Shown here: positions 20,191 to 34,106 of the stretch, piece by piece
How the letters are laid out: each line of letters begins with the position of its first letter
How positions within the stretch are numbered: position 1 is the first letter of the stretch
Origin: Gilliamella sp. Pas-s25
GTDB lineage: Bacteria > Pseudomonadota > Gammaproteobacteria > Enterobacterales > Orbaceae
DNA: 64,000 nt
Assembly (NCBI RefSeq): GCF_009795885.1
Contig: NZ_WTEV01000013.1
Location: forward strand, 1-64,000
Direction: 5' to 3'
Program-made: the position numbers and the translations under genes
The notes under the pieces: model-generated
What the model saw: only the letters and a program-made list of their open reading frames with translations
Database searches by the model: none
What the model was told of the DNA's origin: nothing

Positions 20191-21153
20191 TCAAATTGCA
20201 CCAACAATACGATGTGGCATATATTGCTCTTCTAAATATGTGATATCTTCTTTCGATAATGAGACCTTCAGTGAACCAGCAGCATCATCTAAATACTCGG
20301 TTTTAGTAGCGCCAATAATTGGTGAGGTGATACCTTTAGCAAATTGCCAAGCTAATGCTATTTGTGTCATAGTCACGCCATATTTTTCGGCAAGTTCATT
20401 GACTCTTTGCACAATATTGGTATCCGTTTTTTGGGTGCTATCATATTTGGCAATAGCAACCTGATCGGTTTTACTACGCAATGTATTGGTTTGCCACGCT
20501 AACCGAGCAAGTCTACCAGCAGCCAAAGCGCTGTAGGGAGTTAGTGAAACATTGAATTGTCGGCAGATAGGAATTAACTCACGCTCATCTTCTCGATACA
20601 GTAAGTTATAGTGATTTTGCATCGACACAAAAGGCGTCCAACCGTTTTCGATAGCTGTGAGTTGCATATTATGAAATTGATATCCATACATAGCCGAAGC
20701 GCCTAATGCTCTCACTTTGCCTGCCTTGACAAGATTATGTAATGCCTCCATTGTCTCTTCTATTGGTGTTGTATAGTCAAAACGATGAATGATATATAAA
20801 TCTATATAGTCCGTGCCAAGCCGTTTAAGCGAACCATTGATTTCTCTTTCAATAGCCGCTTTGGAAAGATGCCCCTCATTAAAATAGACTTTAGTTGCAA
20901 GGACCACTTTTTCGCGGGGTATGTTTTTTTTAATTGCTCGCCCTAAATATTCTTCGCTTGTACCAGCTGAATAGGTGTTAGCTGTATCAATAAAATTAAT
21001 GCCTAAATCTAACGCATGTTTGATAATTGCTTCACTTTCATCAGGATTAAGTGTCCATGCATGCATTTTACTGGCAGGATCACCAAAACTCATACACCCT
21101 AAACAAATACGAGATACTTGAATATTAGAATTGCCAAGTTGTAGATATTCCAT
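20191..21153 (-). CDS. yajO: Aldo/keto reductase, YajO-like
   Basis: An NADPH-dependent oxidoreductase of the aldo/keto reductase superfamily, 320 residues. Visible signatures: LGCMSFGDP and HAWTL near the start, catalytic-region FIDTANTYSAGTSEEYLGRA (Asp/Tyr), Lys in VLATKVYF, His in YIIHRFDY, and QNHYNLLYREDERELIP. These match E. coli YajO closely. The start is ATG 21153 with AGAGG upstream; the longer frame to 21285 gives an unconserved extension. Convergent with the flhA operon, monocistronic. The substrate cannot be deduced. Confidence 0.9.
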   Translation of the reverse strand: MEYLQLGNSNIQVSRICLGCMSFGDPASKMHAWTLNPDESEAIIKHALDLGINFIDTANTYSAGTSEEYLGRAIKKNIPREKVVLATKVYFNEGHLSKAAIEREINGSLKRLGTDYIDLYIIHRFDYTTPIEETMEALHNLVKAGKVRALGASAMYGYQFHNMQLTAIENGWTPFVSMQNHYNLLYREDERELIPICRQFNVSLTPYSALAAGRLARLAWQTNTLRSKTDQVAIAKYDSTQKTDTNIVQRVNELAEKYGVTMTQIALAWQFAKGITSPIIGATKTEYLDDAAGSLKVSLSKEDITYLEEQYMPHRIVGAI

Positions 21154-21503
21154 AACCGCCTCTCTTTCTAATAAATGAATTTGAATAAACTTTATACTTC
21201 TAATAAGCCGATAACCCACTATTGCTGAGTTTATTATAAACGCTATATTCGCTGAGAGAAATAAGGTATGAGTTGATAGTCTCATGAATTAAATTCATTA
21301 ATAGCAAGATTATGCATAATTTTAAGTTATAAAATTACTTTTGATCATCAATCAACGAACTCAATGTAAGGACAGATAACTCAGCAGTCATATTGATAGA
21401 TTTTTTAGTGGTAGGTCAGAAATATGGACATTTCACAAGACTTGAACAAAGTAATAATTGAGCTAGCTAATTTAAAAATAGATGAGCTTATTGATGAGAA
21501 AAT

Positions 21504-21532
21504 AAAAAAGGCGCACAGCGTGCACCTTTTTT
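21504..21532. terminator. Bidirectional-looking terminator downstream of tuf (distal)
   Basis: An A-run, a GC-rich stem (GGCGCAC/GTGCACC with one mismatch), loop AGC and a T-run: the symmetric form of a bidirectional intrinsic terminator. It lies 50-78 bases beyond the tuf stop on the minus strand. Confidence 0.75.
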
Positions 21533-21539
21533 ACTGATA

Positions 21540-21567
21540 ATAAAGAGCATCAATAGTTGCTCTTTAT
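21540..21567 (-). terminator. Hairpin immediately after tuf
   Basis: A perfect 10-bp stem ATAAAGAGCA/TGCTCTTTAT with an 8-base loop, 15 bases past the tuf stop. With the next hairpin it forms a tandem terminator for the str operon. Confidence 0.7.
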
Positions 21568-21581
21568 GATAGCAAGTTAAA

Positions 21582-22778
<1,197 letters not shown>

Positions 22779-22835
22779 TTATTAAATCACTTCCCTTAAT
22801 AAACGAAGGGAAGTGTTACTTTATTTAGATAAAAA

Positions 22836-24938
22836 TTATTTCGCTTTACGAGCTTCAATAATTGCTGTTGCAATATTTGTTGGTGCTTCATTGTACTTCA
22901 AGAACTCCATAGAGTAAGAAGCACGACCTTGTGTTTGCGAACGAAGGTCTGTTGCATAACCAAACATTTCTGAAAGTGGAACTTGTGCTTTGACTGTTTT
23001 ACCAGTTGCAGTATCTTCCATTCCTTCGATCATACCGCGACGACGGTTTAAGTCACCGATAACATCACCCATATAATCTTCTGGAGTTTCAACTTCTACT
23101 TTCATAATCGGTTCTAAAAGCACAGGTTTAGCTTTCATGAAGCCATCTTTAAATGCCATTGAACCGGCAATTTTAAATGCCATTTCTGATGAGTCAACAT
23201 CATGGTAAGAACCATCAAAGATAGTAACTTCAACATCAACAATTGGGTAACCAGCAAGAACACCGTTTTTCATCTGTTCTTGACAGCCTTTATCAACTGC
23301 AGGAATGTATTCTTTAGGAACCACACCACCAACGATTTCATTGTTGAATTTGTAGCCTTCACCACCTGCTTCCAATGGTTTGATTTTTAACCATACATGA
23401 CCATATTGACCACGACCACCAGACTGACGAACAAATTTACCTTCTTGTTCTACTTCATTGCGAATTGTTTCACGGTAAGCAACTTGAGGTTTACCTACAT
23501 TTGCTTCCACTTTAAATTCACGTTTCATACGGTCAACGATGATTTCTAAGTGAAGCTCACCCATACCAGAAATAATGGTTTGACCTGATTCTTCATCGGT
23601 GTGAACACGGAATGAAGGATCTTCTTGTGCTAGTCGACCTAAAGCAAGACCCATTTTTTCTTGGTCAGCTTTGGTTTTTGGTTCAACAGCAACCGAAATT
23701 ACTGGCTCTGGAAATTCCATTCTCTCAAGAATGATTGGTGCACTTTCAGCACAAAGCGTATCACCTGTAGTTACATCTTTAAGACCGATTGCAGCAGCGA
23801 TGTCTCCAGCGCGAACTTCTTTAATTTCTTCACGTTTGTTAGCGTGCATCTGAACGATACGACCAAAACGTTCTTTTTTATCTTTAACAGAGTTAAGAAC
23901 AGTATCACCAGAGTTAACCACACCAGAGTAAACACGGAAGAATGTTAAGTTACCCACAAATGGGTCTGTTGCAATTTTAAATGCTAATGATGAGAATGGT
24001 TCATCATCACTTGAATGACGTTCAGCATCTTCACCATTTGGTAATTCACCTTTGATTGCAGGTACATCAGTTGGTGCTGGTAAATATTCAATAACCGCAT
24101 CAAGCATGAACTGTACGCCTTTATTTTTAAAGGCACTACCACAAGTGACTAAGATAATTTCATTAGCAAGTACGCGTTCACGTAATGCTGCTTTCACTTC
24201 TTCTTCAGTTAACTCTTCACCACCAAGGTATTTTTCCATTAACTCTTCACTTGCTTCAGCAGCGGTTTCAATTAAGAAAGAACGCCATTCTTCAACTTGG
24301 TCAACCATCTCGGCTGGTACATCTTCATAAGTGAATGTTACACCTTGATCGGCATCATTCCAGTTAATTGCTTTACGTTTAAGTAAATCAACAACTCCAG
24401 TGAATCCTTCTTCTGCACCGATAGGTAAAACTAAAGGAACAGGAACTGCTGCTAAACGAGTTTTGATTTGATCAACAACACGTAAGAAGTTAGCACCCAT
24501 ACGGTCCATTTTGTTGACAAATGCAATACGTGGAACTTTATATTTGTTTGCTTGACGCCATACAGTTTCAGATTGTGGTTGAACACCACCAACTGCACAA
24601 TAAACCATTACTGCACCATCAAGAACACGCATAGAACGTTCAACTTCGATTGTAAAGTCAACGTGTCCCGGGGTGTCGATGATGTTGATACGGTGTGGTT
24701 CAAATTGTTGACCCATACCAGACCAGAATGCAGTTGTTGCAGCAGATGTGATAGTAATACCACGTTCTTGTTCTTGTTCCATCCAGTCCATGGTAGCTGC
24801 GCCATCATGAACTTCACCAATTTTGTGACTTACACCAGTATAAAACAAAATACGTTCAGTCGTGGTTGTTTTACCTGCGTCAATATGTGCACTGATACCG
24901 ATATTACGATAGCGTGCTATAGGGGTTGTACGAGCCAT
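22836..24938 (-). CDS. fusA: Elongation factor G
   Basis: A translocation GTPase, 700 residues. G1 [13 protein letters not shown], switch [20 protein letters not shown] and NKMDR are present, with domains II-V complete. Fusidic-acid contact regions show no obvious change. The third gene of the str operon. Confidence 0.99.
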   Translation of the reverse strand: MARTTPIARYRNIGISAHIDAGKTTTTERILFYTGVSHKIGEVHDGAATMDWMEQEQERGITITSAATTAFWSGMGQQFEPHRINIIDTPGHVDFTIEVERSMRVLDGAVMVYCAVGGVQPQSETVWRQANKYKVPRIAFVNKMDRMGANFLRVVDQIKTRLAAVPVPLVLPIGAEEGFTGVVDLLKRKAINWNDADQGVTFTYEDVPAEMVDQVEEWRSFLIETAAEASEELMEKYLGGEELTEEEVKAALRERVLANEIILVTCGSAFKNKGVQFMLDAVIEYLPAPTDVPAIKGELPNGEDAERHSSDDEPFSSLAFKIATDPFVGNLTFFRVYSGVVNSGDTVLNSVKDKKERFGRIVQMHANKREEIKEVRAGDIAAAIGLKDVTTGDTLCAESAPIILERMEFPEPVISVAVEPKTKADQEKMGLALGRLAQEDPSFRVHTDEESGQTIISGMGELHLEIIVDRMKREFKVEANVGKPQVAYRETIRNEVEQEGKFVRQSGGRGQYGHVWLKIKPLEAGGEGYKFNNEIVGGVVPKEYIPAVDKGCQEQMKNGVLAGYPIVDVEVTIFDGSYHDVDSSEMAFKIAGSMAFKDGFMKAKPVLLEPIMKVEVETPEDYMGDVIGDLNRRRGMIEGMEDTATGKTVKAQVPLSEMFGYATDLRSQTQGRASYSMEFLKYNEAPTNIATAIIEARKAK

Positions 24939-25052
24939 ATTAATCCTCTGTTTAGAATCGTTTGCTTAATAAAACATCATTTTGGTTGACTGATAGCAGA
25001 TAAGGGCTATCAGTCCTAATTCAAGTCACTTATACAAAGACAAGTGTGAATA

Positions 25053-25571
<519 letters not shown>

Positions 25572-25624
25572 TCAAATGAGTTAAATGGAATTATAATAGT
25601 TTGGCCTTACTTAACGGAGTTCCA

Positions 25625-26318
<694 letters not shown>

Positions 26319-27629
26319 TTAGTGATGATCGATAAAAATAAATTTTAAAGCGAATAGTAAAGCAAAAATAATCACACATAGATTTAATTGCTTAAATTTA
26401 CCCGTAAAGGTTTTTAATACCACATAAGAGATAAAACCAAGTGCGACACCTTCAGTAATGGCAAAGGCAAATGGCATCATAATTGCGGTAATAAAAGCAG
26501 GTGTTGCCTCTGTTAAGTCAGACCAGTTAACTTTCACTAAGCTTGAAACCATTAAAATTCCAACAAAGATAAGTGCGCCAGATGTTGCATAACTTGGTAC
26601 TAAATGGGCAAGAGGCGATAAAAAAGTCACGATTAAGAATAATAGACCGACAACAACCGCTGTTAACCCTGTGCGCCCCCCCACTGAAATACCGGCTGAA
26701 CTTTCGATATAGGTTAACACTGAGGATGTGCCAAATAATCCACCTAAAGAAGAGCTAAAGCTATCAATTAATAGCGCTTGGCGCATTTTAGGAAATCGAC
26801 CTTTTTCGTCACTAATGCCAGCTTTATCGGTTAATGCTAAAATAGTGCCTGATGAGTCAAATAAGCTGACAATCATTACCGAAAAAATAACGCCCATAAT
26901 ACCGATATTAAGTGAGCCAGCTAGATCAACATGACCAACAACGCTGGTAACACTTGGTGGCATAGACACAATACCTTGGTAACTAATATTAGGATCAAGC
27001 CATAGCGCCAGTAATGTAACCACTAAAATCGAAACTAATACTGCTGCATGAAAGTTACGAGCCGCTAAAATAACAATGATGAAAAAGCCTAGTGATCCTA
27101 ATAACACTTTCAGCGATAAGATATTACCCATCGTTAAGAGTGTGGAAGGAGAAGCAACCACAAGGCCCATATTTTGAAACCCCATAAAAGCAATAAATAA
27201 TCCAATACCGGCACTAATCCCCACACGTAAACATTGTGGGATATGTTCGATTAACCAGTGACGGACTTTAAATAGAGATAGTGCAAAAAAGATTAATGAA
27301 CCCCAAAATATGGCCCCCATACCCACTTGCCAAGAATAGCCCATCGCACCACATATTCCATAAGCGAAAAAGACATTAAGTCCCATAGCCGGTGCTAAGG
27401 CAATTGGTAAATTGGCAAATAGCCCCATTAAAATTGTCGCAAAGGCAGTAACCACACAAGTTAAAACAAAAACAGCAGAAGTATCCATTCCGGTTGCAGA
27501 TAAGATAGATGGATTGACAAAAATGATATAAACCATTGTTAGAAAAGTGGTACAACCAGAGATAATCTCAGTGCCGATAGTTGTTTTTTTCTCTTTCAAT
27601 TGAAATAGTTTTTCGCATATTGCATTCAT
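26319..27629 (-). CDS. Adenine/hypoxanthine-type purine permease (AzgA-like, NCS2)
   Basis: A proton-coupled inner-membrane purine transporter of 436 residues with about 12-14 hydrophobic segments. Family motifs: TTFLTMVYIIFVNPSIL, ANLPIALAPAMGLN, SLFDSSGT, SVLTYIESSAGISVGGRTGL. It aligns through its length with E. coli AdeP (PurP) and AdeQ, so adenine is a likely substrate. GhxP-type guanine/hypoxanthine specificity cannot be excluded. Monocistronic; I found no purine riboswitch upstream. Confidence 0.9.
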   Translation of the reverse strand: MNAICEKLFQLKEKKTTIGTEIISGCTTFLTMVYIIFVNPSILSATGMDTSAVFVLTCVVTAFATILMGLFANLPIALAPAMGLNVFFAYGICGAMGYSWQVGMGAIFWGSLIFFALSLFKVRHWLIEHIPQCLRVGISAGIGLFIAFMGFQNMGLVVASPSTLLTMGNILSLKVLLGSLGFFIIVILAARNFHAAVLVSILVVTLLALWLDPNISYQGIVSMPPSVTSVVGHVDLAGSLNIGIMGVIFSVMIVSLFDSSGTILALTDKAGISDEKGRFPKMRQALLIDSFSSSLGGLFGTSSVLTYIESSAGISVGGRTGLTAVVVGLLFLIVTFLSPLAHLVPSYATSGALIFVGILMVSSLVKVNWSDLTEATPAFITAIMMPFAFAITEGVALGFISYVVLKTFTGKFKQLNLCVIIFALLFALKFIFIDHH

Positions 27630-27687
27630 AAGTTAAGGCCTAATTTAGATTGATAAGCAAGAATAAAAATTTATAAAGAGTGCTATC

Positions 27688-27711
27688 TATTTTTACCCAT
27701 AGGTAAAAATA
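27688..27711. terminator. Terminator-like hairpin between yegH-like gene and permease
   Basis: A perfect 10-bp stem TATTTTTACC/GGTAAAAATA with a 4-base loop. AT-rich on both sides, 116 bases beyond the yegH-like stop and 59 bases upstream of the permease start. Confidence 0.45.
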
Positions 27712-27826
27712 AAAAAGATGAAGAGCTATTGCCCTACATCTTCAAATAAACAGAAATTTTACAGCATTATTATTGCTAGTTATTTCTTTTGGTCAAGCGT
27801 TATTCTAGTTATTTCGCTACGCTATA

Positions 27827-29401
27827 CTATAATGTGACAGAATCAACTTTGTTTAACGTTATTTTTACTTTAAGAATTCTATGGCTTTCTATTTCAGTGA
27901 CTTCAAATAAGTAATCGCCAATTTGTAAGGTTTCACCAACATTGAGTAAATGCTGAGCTTTTTCCATTAATAGCCCTGCTAGGGTGTGATACTCGCGCTT
28001 ATCATCAATGGCAATTGGCACAAAGCGCACCAACTCTTCAACAGGAATATAGCCATTTGCCATCCAGCTATTTTCATCGAGAGATTGAATATCATGTTTA
28101 GCATCAATTTCCTCTTCTTCAGTTGGAAAATCGCCAGCAATGGTTTCAATAATGTCTGTCACCGAAACAACCCCTTGCATTGAGCCAAATTCGTCCACCA
28201 CAAAAGCAAAATGGGTTTTGGCTTTTTTAAATTGATCTAATGCAACTAGTAACGATACAGTCTCAGGGAAGATCAGGGGTTGTTTGATAAGTGAGTGAAT
28301 ATCAATAGGCTCTTTACTTTGTAGTATATCTTTTAATAGATCATTAACTTGGATGATTCCTAGTGGTTCATCAATTGAAACATTATCGGTAACAACTAAA
28401 CGTGAATGTGGGTTTTCAAAAATCTCTTTTATAATAGCATCACGATCGTCATTAATATTGACCATATCAACGTCAAGTCGAGATGTCATAATACTGCTGA
28501 CTGAACGTTGTGCCAGTCCAAGAACTCGTTCAACCATACTCAGTTCTTGATGATTAAATACCGGCGATTTTTTATTAGTATCTGATGCTACATCAATGGT
28601 GTGATTATCGGGATCTTCTTCTGCATCACCTTTTAATAGATGTAAAATTGCTTCGGCTGTGCGTTCTCGTAATGGTTTTTTATTTAATGCTTTACGACGG
28701 TTAAAAATAGCTAATTGATTGAAAAACTCAATCATGATTGAAAAGCCAATAGCCGCATATAAATAGCCTTTCGGAATCATAAAATCAAATCCTTCGGCAA
28801 CCAGACTAAAACCGATCATCAATAAAAAACTCAAACAGAGGATAACAATAGTTGGATGAGCGTTAACAAAATTAGCCAGTGGTTTACTCGCAACCATCAT
28901 AATACCGATAGCAATACATACCGCAATAATCATCACAGGAATATGTTCAACCATTCCCACCGCCGTAATGACTGAATCGAGCGAGAACACCGCATCAAGT
29001 ACGACTATTTGAGCAACAACAGTCCAAAAGTGAGAGGTTTTTTTAGGTTTGCCATCTTCGTTTGTAGCGCCTTCAAGGCGTTCATTAAGCTCCATGGTAG
29101 CTTTGAATAGCAAAAATATACCCCCAATTAACATAATCAGTTGGCGCGCATTAAAGCTGATTTCCGATATTGAAAATAGCGGTGTGGTGAGGGTGACTAA
29201 CCAACCTGTAAACATTAATAGCAATATTCGTGTAATTAATGCAAAGGCCAAGCCTGTTATGCGTGCTTTGTCACGTTGTTGGGGAGGTAGTTTCTCGGCA
29301 AGAATGGCAATAAAAACAATGTTATCAATACCAAGGACGATTTCAAGTACAACCAGAGTGGATAAGCCAATCCAAATTGTAGGATCCATGATCCATTCCA
29401 T
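27827..29401 (-). CDS. yegH: TerC-family membrane protein with CBS pair and CorC domain (YegH/YoaE-like)
   Basis: A 524-residue inner-membrane protein. Residues about 1-240 form a TerC/YoaE domain with about seven membrane segments ([20 protein letters not shown] and [18 protein letters not shown], with conserved acidic residues). Residues about 300-430 form a CBS pair, and the C-terminus is a CorC/HlyC transporter-associated domain ([11 protein letters not shown]). It aligns end to end with E. coli YegH. Family members are linked to metal-ion export or co-translocational metalation; the substrate is unknown. Confidence 0.88.
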   Translation of the reverse strand: MEWIMDPTIWIGLSTLVVLEIVLGIDNIVFIAILAEKLPPQQRDKARITGLAFALITRILLLMFTGWLVTLTTPLFSISEISFNARQLIMLIGGIFLLFKATMELNERLEGATNEDGKPKKTSHFWTVVAQIVVLDAVFSLDSVITAVGMVEHIPVMIIAVCIAIGIMMVASKPLANFVNAHPTIVILCLSFLLMIGFSLVAEGFDFMIPKGYLYAAIGFSIMIEFFNQLAIFNRRKALNKKPLRERTAEAILHLLKGDAEEDPDNHTIDVASDTNKKSPVFNHQELSMVERVLGLAQRSVSSIMTSRLDVDMVNINDDRDAIIKEIFENPHSRLVVTDNVSIDEPLGIIQVNDLLKDILQSKEPIDIHSLIKQPLIFPETVSLLVALDQFKKAKTHFAFVVDEFGSMQGVVSVTDIIETIAGDFPTEEEEIDAKHDIQSLDENSWMANGYIPVEELVRFVPIAIDDKREYHTLAGLLMEKAQHLLNVGETLQIGDYLFEVTEIESHRILKVKITLNKVDSVTL

Positions 29402-29543
29402 ATGTCAGGTGATTACCTCTTATAAATACAGCACATGCTGCGTTGTAATTCTGTCTGTAATTGAGCAAATAATCAATAAAATATTTATAAAAATTGTGGG
29501 TGTTGTCAAAAACTTTCAGAAAAGTATATGTTTGAATATAAAG

Positions 29544-30992
29544 TTAGCTTTGCCAAAATGTTGGCGTAAATAAAACCAGCAAAGTAAATATTTCTAAGCG
29601 CCCAAATAGCATATCGACCACCATAACCCATTTTACTACATCACTAACACTCGCAAAATTATCGCTTACACTACCAAGACCAACCCCTAAATTATTCAGT
29701 GATGAGGCTACAATGTAAAAAGAATCAGTCGCATCAATACCGGTTGCCATAATAACAAATAAGCTGACTAAAAAAACTAACGCATAGGCCGAAAAGAATC
29801 CCCAAACGGCCTCGATAATGCGCTCAGGAACCACACGATTGTTTAATTTTAAGGTATAAATAGCATTTGGATGAATTAACCGCTTTAATTCACGCGAGCC
29901 TTGCATAAACAAAAGCAGGACTCGAACCACTTTTAAACCACCACCAGTGGACCCCGCACAACCACCAATAAATGAAGCACACAGTAAAAAAATGGGTAAT
30001 GATGAAGGCCATGTGTTAATATCATCAACGGTAAAACCAACCGTTGCTGTTATCGATACAACTTGCAGTACTATTTTATCGATACTTAATTTTCTTTCTG
30101 GTTGATAAACATAAATGCCAAATGCACAAATTGCAATTAAAGCAGCCAAAATAAAAACGAACGTTCTAAATTCTTGATCTCGCCAGTAAACCTTAATTGA
30201 AAATCCGCTTAATGCGGCAAAATGTAGTGCAAAATTACAACCCGATAAAATTAAAAAGAGGGTGACAATGTAATTGATTGTAGCGCTATTAAAATAAGCA
30301 AGGTTATCATCGTGAGTTGAAAATCCCCCCATTGATATCGTTGAAAAGCTATGTGATACAGCATCAAATACATTCATACCAGCCACCCATAGGCAAATGG
30401 CACAAAGTGTTGTTAGCAAAATATAAATTGACCAAAGCGTTTTTGCAGTTTCGGCAATGCGAGGACGCATTTTACTATCTTTTTGTGGACCAGGGATTTC
30501 CGCACGATAAAGCTGCATACCCCCTACCCCCAATAATGGTAAGATGGCAACAGCCAAAACAATAATCCCCATACCACCCAGCCATTGCAGTAATTGACGG
30601 TAAAAAAGTAAAGCTTTAGGAAGGTGATCTAACTTAACAATTGTTGTCGCGCCCGTTGTGGTTAAGCTTGAGAATGATTCAAAAAAGGCATTGGTTAAAT
30701 TTAAATTAATATGTGTATCAAAAATAAAAGGAAAGGCTCCGATTGTACCAAGCACAACCCAAAATAGTACGACAATAAAAAAGCCTTCACGCGTGCTCAG
30801 TTCATGACGATGGTGGCGATTAGGTAGCCATAATAAGCAGCCTAATAACAATGCTGCAAAAAATGATCGAACAAAGATTGCGCCTGCACCATCACGATAG
30901 ATTAAGGCAATCAGCGCCGGTAGTAGCATAAATATTGATAACAGGGAAATTAATAGCCCAATAATGCGCAGAATCGATCGCCAATGCATCAT
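29544..30992 (-). CDS. trkH: Trk system potassium uptake protein
   Basis: The potassium-translocating subunit of the constitutive Trk system, working with TrkA and the ATP-binding SapD/TrkE. The 482-residue protein has the four pore-loop repeats of the SKT family with filter glycines (SLTTTGATT, STISMGGFST, TATVGFTVDD, NNLGVGLG) and ends in LFTPTFWQS, like E. coli TrkH. A second ATG three bases in gives the enteric-like MHWR start. trkA is not nearby. Confidence 0.95.
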   Translation of the reverse strand: MMHWRSILRIIGLLISLLSIFMLLPALIALIYRDGAGAIFVRSFFAALLLGCLLWLPNRHHRHELSTREGFFIVVLFWVVLGTIGAFPFIFDTHINLNLTNAFFESFSSLTTTGATTIVKLDHLPKALLFYRQLLQWLGGMGIIVLAVAILPLLGVGGMQLYRAEIPGPQKDSKMRPRIAETAKTLWSIYILLTTLCAICLWVAGMNVFDAVSHSFSTISMGGFSTHDDNLAYFNSATINYIVTLFLILSGCNFALHFAALSGFSIKVYWRDQEFRTFVFILAALIAICAFGIYVYQPERKLSIDKIVLQVVSITATVGFTVDDINTWPSSLPIFLLCASFIGGCAGSTGGGLKVVRVLLLFMQGSRELKRLIHPNAIYTLKLNNRVVPERIIEAVWGFFSAYALVFLVSLFVIMATGIDATDSFYIVASSLNNLGVGLGSVSDNFASVSDVVKWVMVVDMLFGRLEIFTLLVLFTPTFWQS

Positions 30993-31003
30993 AATGATAG
31001 TCT

Positions 31004-31849
31004 CTATTTAAAACCACGAGCTGATTTAATAAGATCATAAGCAGCTTGAATCTCTTGCGCGCGTTTTTTGGCTGCCTCTAGCATTTCTTTCGGTAAACCT
31101 TTAGATACTAATTTGTCTGGATGGTGTTCGTTCATCAACTTACGATAAGCCCTTTTGATTTCTGAGATTTCCGCAGAGGAGTCAATACCCAAAATTTTGT
31201 AAGCATTTTGCAGATCGGTCTGTGTTGATCGCCCTTGATAACCACCATAATGATTACCATGTTGATATTGTCCTCGCTGATTTTGTTGGTTGTGATAACC
31301 ATTTTGGCGAAAATGGTAACTACCCATCATCATTTGAACATATATTGCCATTTGTTGACGTGGAATATTAAATTCTTCAGCCACAATAAAAAGAATTTGT
31401 TGCTCTTTTTCATCTAAAATGCCATCAACTAATGCTGCTTGGATCAGTTGTTCACAAAAAATATTTAACACATTGCGTCGATAACGATATTGTGCATATA
31501 ACTCCGCCAAACGAGATCGGAGTGGGTAGTCACTTGCTTTGCCTCGATTAAATGAGTCTTGTGCTAGTTTTCGACTATTTCGATCCAGTTGTAATCTGTC
31601 CATAAATTGGCTAGCAAGATTGATGTCATCTTGAGTGACAACACCTTTTGCTTTACTTAAATGACCAAGGACTTCAAAAACAACCGTTAAGTAAAGTTCT
31701 GGATTTGCTTTAGTTTTTTGTTCTGTCAATTTATTGCAAAATGCTTGATAAAGCATTGGACCAATAAATAGCCCAAGGATAAACCCCCATCCTGTTTTTA
31801 ATACAATACTTAATACAAAGCCCGTAATTATTGCCCAGATAAAAGACAT
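31004..31849 (-). CDS. djlA: Membrane-anchored DnaJ-like co-chaperone
   Basis: An inner-membrane J-domain protein that stimulates DnaK. The N-terminal membrane segment (about residues 3-28), the central TerB-like helical domain (FEVLGHLSKAKGVVTQDD, ALVDGILDEKE), a Gln/Asn/Gly/Tyr-rich linker and the C-terminal J domain (HPD in MNEHHPDKL) fit DjlA. The start at 31849 is chosen because GAGGTG lies 10 bases upstream; an ATG at 31858 lies too close to that site. Begins beside the parC stop, so probably co-transcribed. Confidence 0.92.
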   Translation of the reverse strand: MSFIWAIITGFVLSIVLKTGWGFILGLFIGPMLYQAFCNKLTEQKTKANPELYLTVVFEVLGHLSKAKGVVTQDDINLASQFMDRLQLDRNSRKLAQDSFNRGKASDYPLRSRLAELYAQYRYRRNVLNIFCEQLIQAALVDGILDEKEQQILFIVAEEFNIPRQQMAIYVQMMMGSYHFRQNGYHNQQNQRGQYQHGNHYGGYQGRSTQTDLQNAYKILGIDSSAEISEIKRAYRKLMNEHHPDKLVSKGLPKEMLEAAKKRAQEIQAAYDLIKSARGFK

Positions 31850-31850
31850 A

Positions 31851-34079
31851 TTATTCATTCACCTCAATTTTATCTATCTTCTGTAAACCTCGTGGTAATG
31901 TTGCACCTTTGCGTGCTCGCTCTGCTCTAAATTTTTGTAAATCAGCAGGTTTGAGTGTCAGTTTGCGTTTTCCTGCGTACAAAGTCACTGATGCTTCTGA
32001 GTTAATTAATATCATATAAGAAAGACTATCATCAGCACCAGAGAGCGACACAATTTTATTTCCTTTACCTTTGGCAAGTTGTGGTAAATCTTTTACCGGA
32101 AAAATGAGCATTCGACCCACTTGGGTAATTGCTAGAAGTAAACTCTCTTCCGATAGGATTTCCAAAGGAACAAGTATTTTTGCATTATTTGGCAAATTAA
32201 TAATCGCCTTACCATTACGGTTGCGAGCAATTAAATCACTGAATTGACAAATAAAACCATAACCTGCACTGGATGCAAGTAGGAATTTTTGATTCTCATT
32301 TTGATTCATCAGCACATGTTCAACCGTTGCCCCAGCAGGAAGAGCCAATTTACCGGTTAATGGTTCACCTTGGCTTCGAGCAGATGGTAATGTATTTGGC
32401 TCTATTGCGTAACTACGGCCGGTTGAATCAATAAAAATAACGGGTTGGTTACTTTTACCTTTAGCTGCAACTTTAAAACTATCGCCCGCTTTATAACTTA
32501 AACCAACTGGATCAATATCATGACCTTTTGCCGTTCTTACCCAACCCATTTCCGATAAAATCACAGTCACAGGTTCAGATGGCGTTAATGCTTGTTCACT
32601 AATTGCTTTTGCTTCACTGCGCTCAACAATCGGAGAGCGGCGCTTATCGCCATATTTTTCAGCATCTTCTTGTAACTCTTTTTTAATTAAATTACTGAGT
32701 TTTTTCGGTGAAGATAATAAGGCTTGTAAGTGATCGCGCTCTTTTGCCAGATCACGTTGTTCACCTTTAATACGCACTTCTTCAAGTTTGGCTAAATGAC
32801 GCAGTTTTAATTCTAAAATTGCTTCGGCTTGAATATCGGTTAATGCAAAACGGCTGATTAACTCCTGCTTTGGTTCATCTTCGTTACGAATAATTTCGAT
32901 CACTTCATCAATATTTAAAAATGCAATTAATAAACCATCAAGGATATGTAGCCTTTTTAAAATTTTATCTAAACGATAATTTAGGCGACGAGTGACCGTA
33001 TTTTTGCGATACGCTAGCCATTCAGTAAGAATTTCAACCAAACCTTTGACTGATGGGCGATTATCAAGCCCAATCATATTCATATTAACGCGGTAACTTT
33101 TTTCAAGATCGGTTGTTGCAAATAAATGATTCATTACTTGCTCTAAATCGACTCGATTTGAACGTGGCACAATCACCAAACGAGTTGGATTTTCATGATC
33201 CGACTCATCGCGTAAATCTTCAATCAACGGCAGTTTTTTAGCGCGCATCTGAGAGGCAATTTGCTCTAAAATTTTAGCGCCCGACACTTGATGAGGGAGA
33301 TCAGTAATTACAATATCTCCATCTTCTTTTTTCCAAACTGCACGCATACGGATTGAGCCACGCCCAGTTTTATAAATTTTCGCAATGTCTTCTGCCGGCG
33401 TAATAATCTCAGCTTCCGTTGGGAAATCAGGCCCTTGTATGTGAGCCATTACTTCGCTTAAAGTTGCATTTGGGTTATCAGCCAACATCATTGCCGCATT
33501 CGCCACTTCACGAATATTATGTGGAGGAATATCAGTTGCCATACCAACTGCAATCCCCGTTGTGCCATTTAATAAAATATTTGGCAATCTGGCTGGCAGC
33601 ATTTTAGGCTCTTGCAGTGTACCATCAAAGTTAGGCGTATAATCAACCGTTCCTTGCCCTAATTCAGCTAATAATAATTCAGCATATTTTGATAAGCGTG
33701 ATTCGGTATAACGCATGGCGGCAAATGATTTAGGATCATCTTGCGCCCCCCAGTTACCTTGTCCATCAACTAATGGATAACGATATGAAAATGGTTGTGC
33801 CATCAGTACCATCGCTTCATAGCAAGCACTATCACCATGAGGATGATATTTACCAAGCACATCCCCTACGGTACGTGCTGATTTTTTAAATTTTGCTTGT
33901 GCATTTAAACCTAGTTCTGACATGGCATAGACAATACGTCGTTGCACGGGCTTAAGACCGTCACCAATAAACGGTAGCGCACGATCCATAATGACATACA
34001 TTGAGTAGTTTAAATAGGCGCTTTCGGTAAAGGTACGTAGCGACTGGACTTCTACTCCGTCATGAGTTATCTCACTCAT
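31851..34079 (-). CDS. parC: DNA topoisomerase IV subunit A
   Basis: The DNA-cleaving subunit of topoisomerase IV, which decatenates daughter chromosomes. 742 residues: winged-helix/tower domain with catalytic Tyr in AAMRYTESR, and a C-terminal beta-pinwheel. The quinolone-determining region reads [12 protein letters not shown], keeping the wild-type Ser80 and Glu84 equivalents. 27 bases downstream of parE. Confidence 0.97.
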   Translation of the reverse strand: MSEITHDGVEVQSLRTFTESAYLNYSMYVIMDRALPFIGDGLKPVQRRIVYAMSELGLNAQAKFKKSARTVGDVLGKYHPHGDSACYEAMVLMAQPFSYRYPLVDGQGNWGAQDDPKSFAAMRYTESRLSKYAELLLAELGQGTVDYTPNFDGTLQEPKMLPARLPNILLNGTTGIAVGMATDIPPHNIREVANAAMMLADNPNATLSEVMAHIQGPDFPTEAEIITPAEDIAKIYKTGRGSIRMRAVWKKEDGDIVITDLPHQVSGAKILEQIASQMRAKKLPLIEDLRDESDHENPTRLVIVPRSNRVDLEQVMNHLFATTDLEKSYRVNMNMIGLDNRPSVKGLVEILTEWLAYRKNTVTRRLNYRLDKILKRLHILDGLLIAFLNIDEVIEIIRNEDEPKQELISRFALTDIQAEAILELKLRHLAKLEEVRIKGEQRDLAKERDHLQALLSSPKKLSNLIKKELQEDAEKYGDKRRSPIVERSEAKAISEQALTPSEPVTVILSEMGWVRTAKGHDIDPVGLSYKAGDSFKVAAKGKSNQPVIFIDSTGRSYAIEPNTLPSARSQGEPLTGKLALPAGATVEHVLMNQNENQKFLLASSAGYGFICQFSDLIARNRNGKAIINLPNNAKILVPLEILSEESLLLAITQVGRMLIFPVKDLPQLAKGKGNKIVSLSGADDSLSYMILINSEASVTLYAGKRKLTLKPADLQKFRAERARKGATLPRGLQKIDKIEVNE

Positions 34080-34106
34080 TATTGTTCCTCTAAATCATTC
34101 TGTTTA

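Larger units (their letters stand above)
21154..21581. other. Intergenic region with stacked terminators downstream of tuf
   Basis: A 428-base gap between the reductase start and the tuf stop. It contains the two hairpins listed separately and a 37-codon open frame (21424-21537, plus strand) with a weak AGGT upstream; its last codons run through a terminator hairpin. Nothing else is recognisable. Confidence 0.6.

Noticed and set aside
27630-27826. Purine riboswitch upstream of the permease
   Set aside because: Only an AT-rich terminator-like hairpin is present; no three-way junction with the conserved loop sequences was found.
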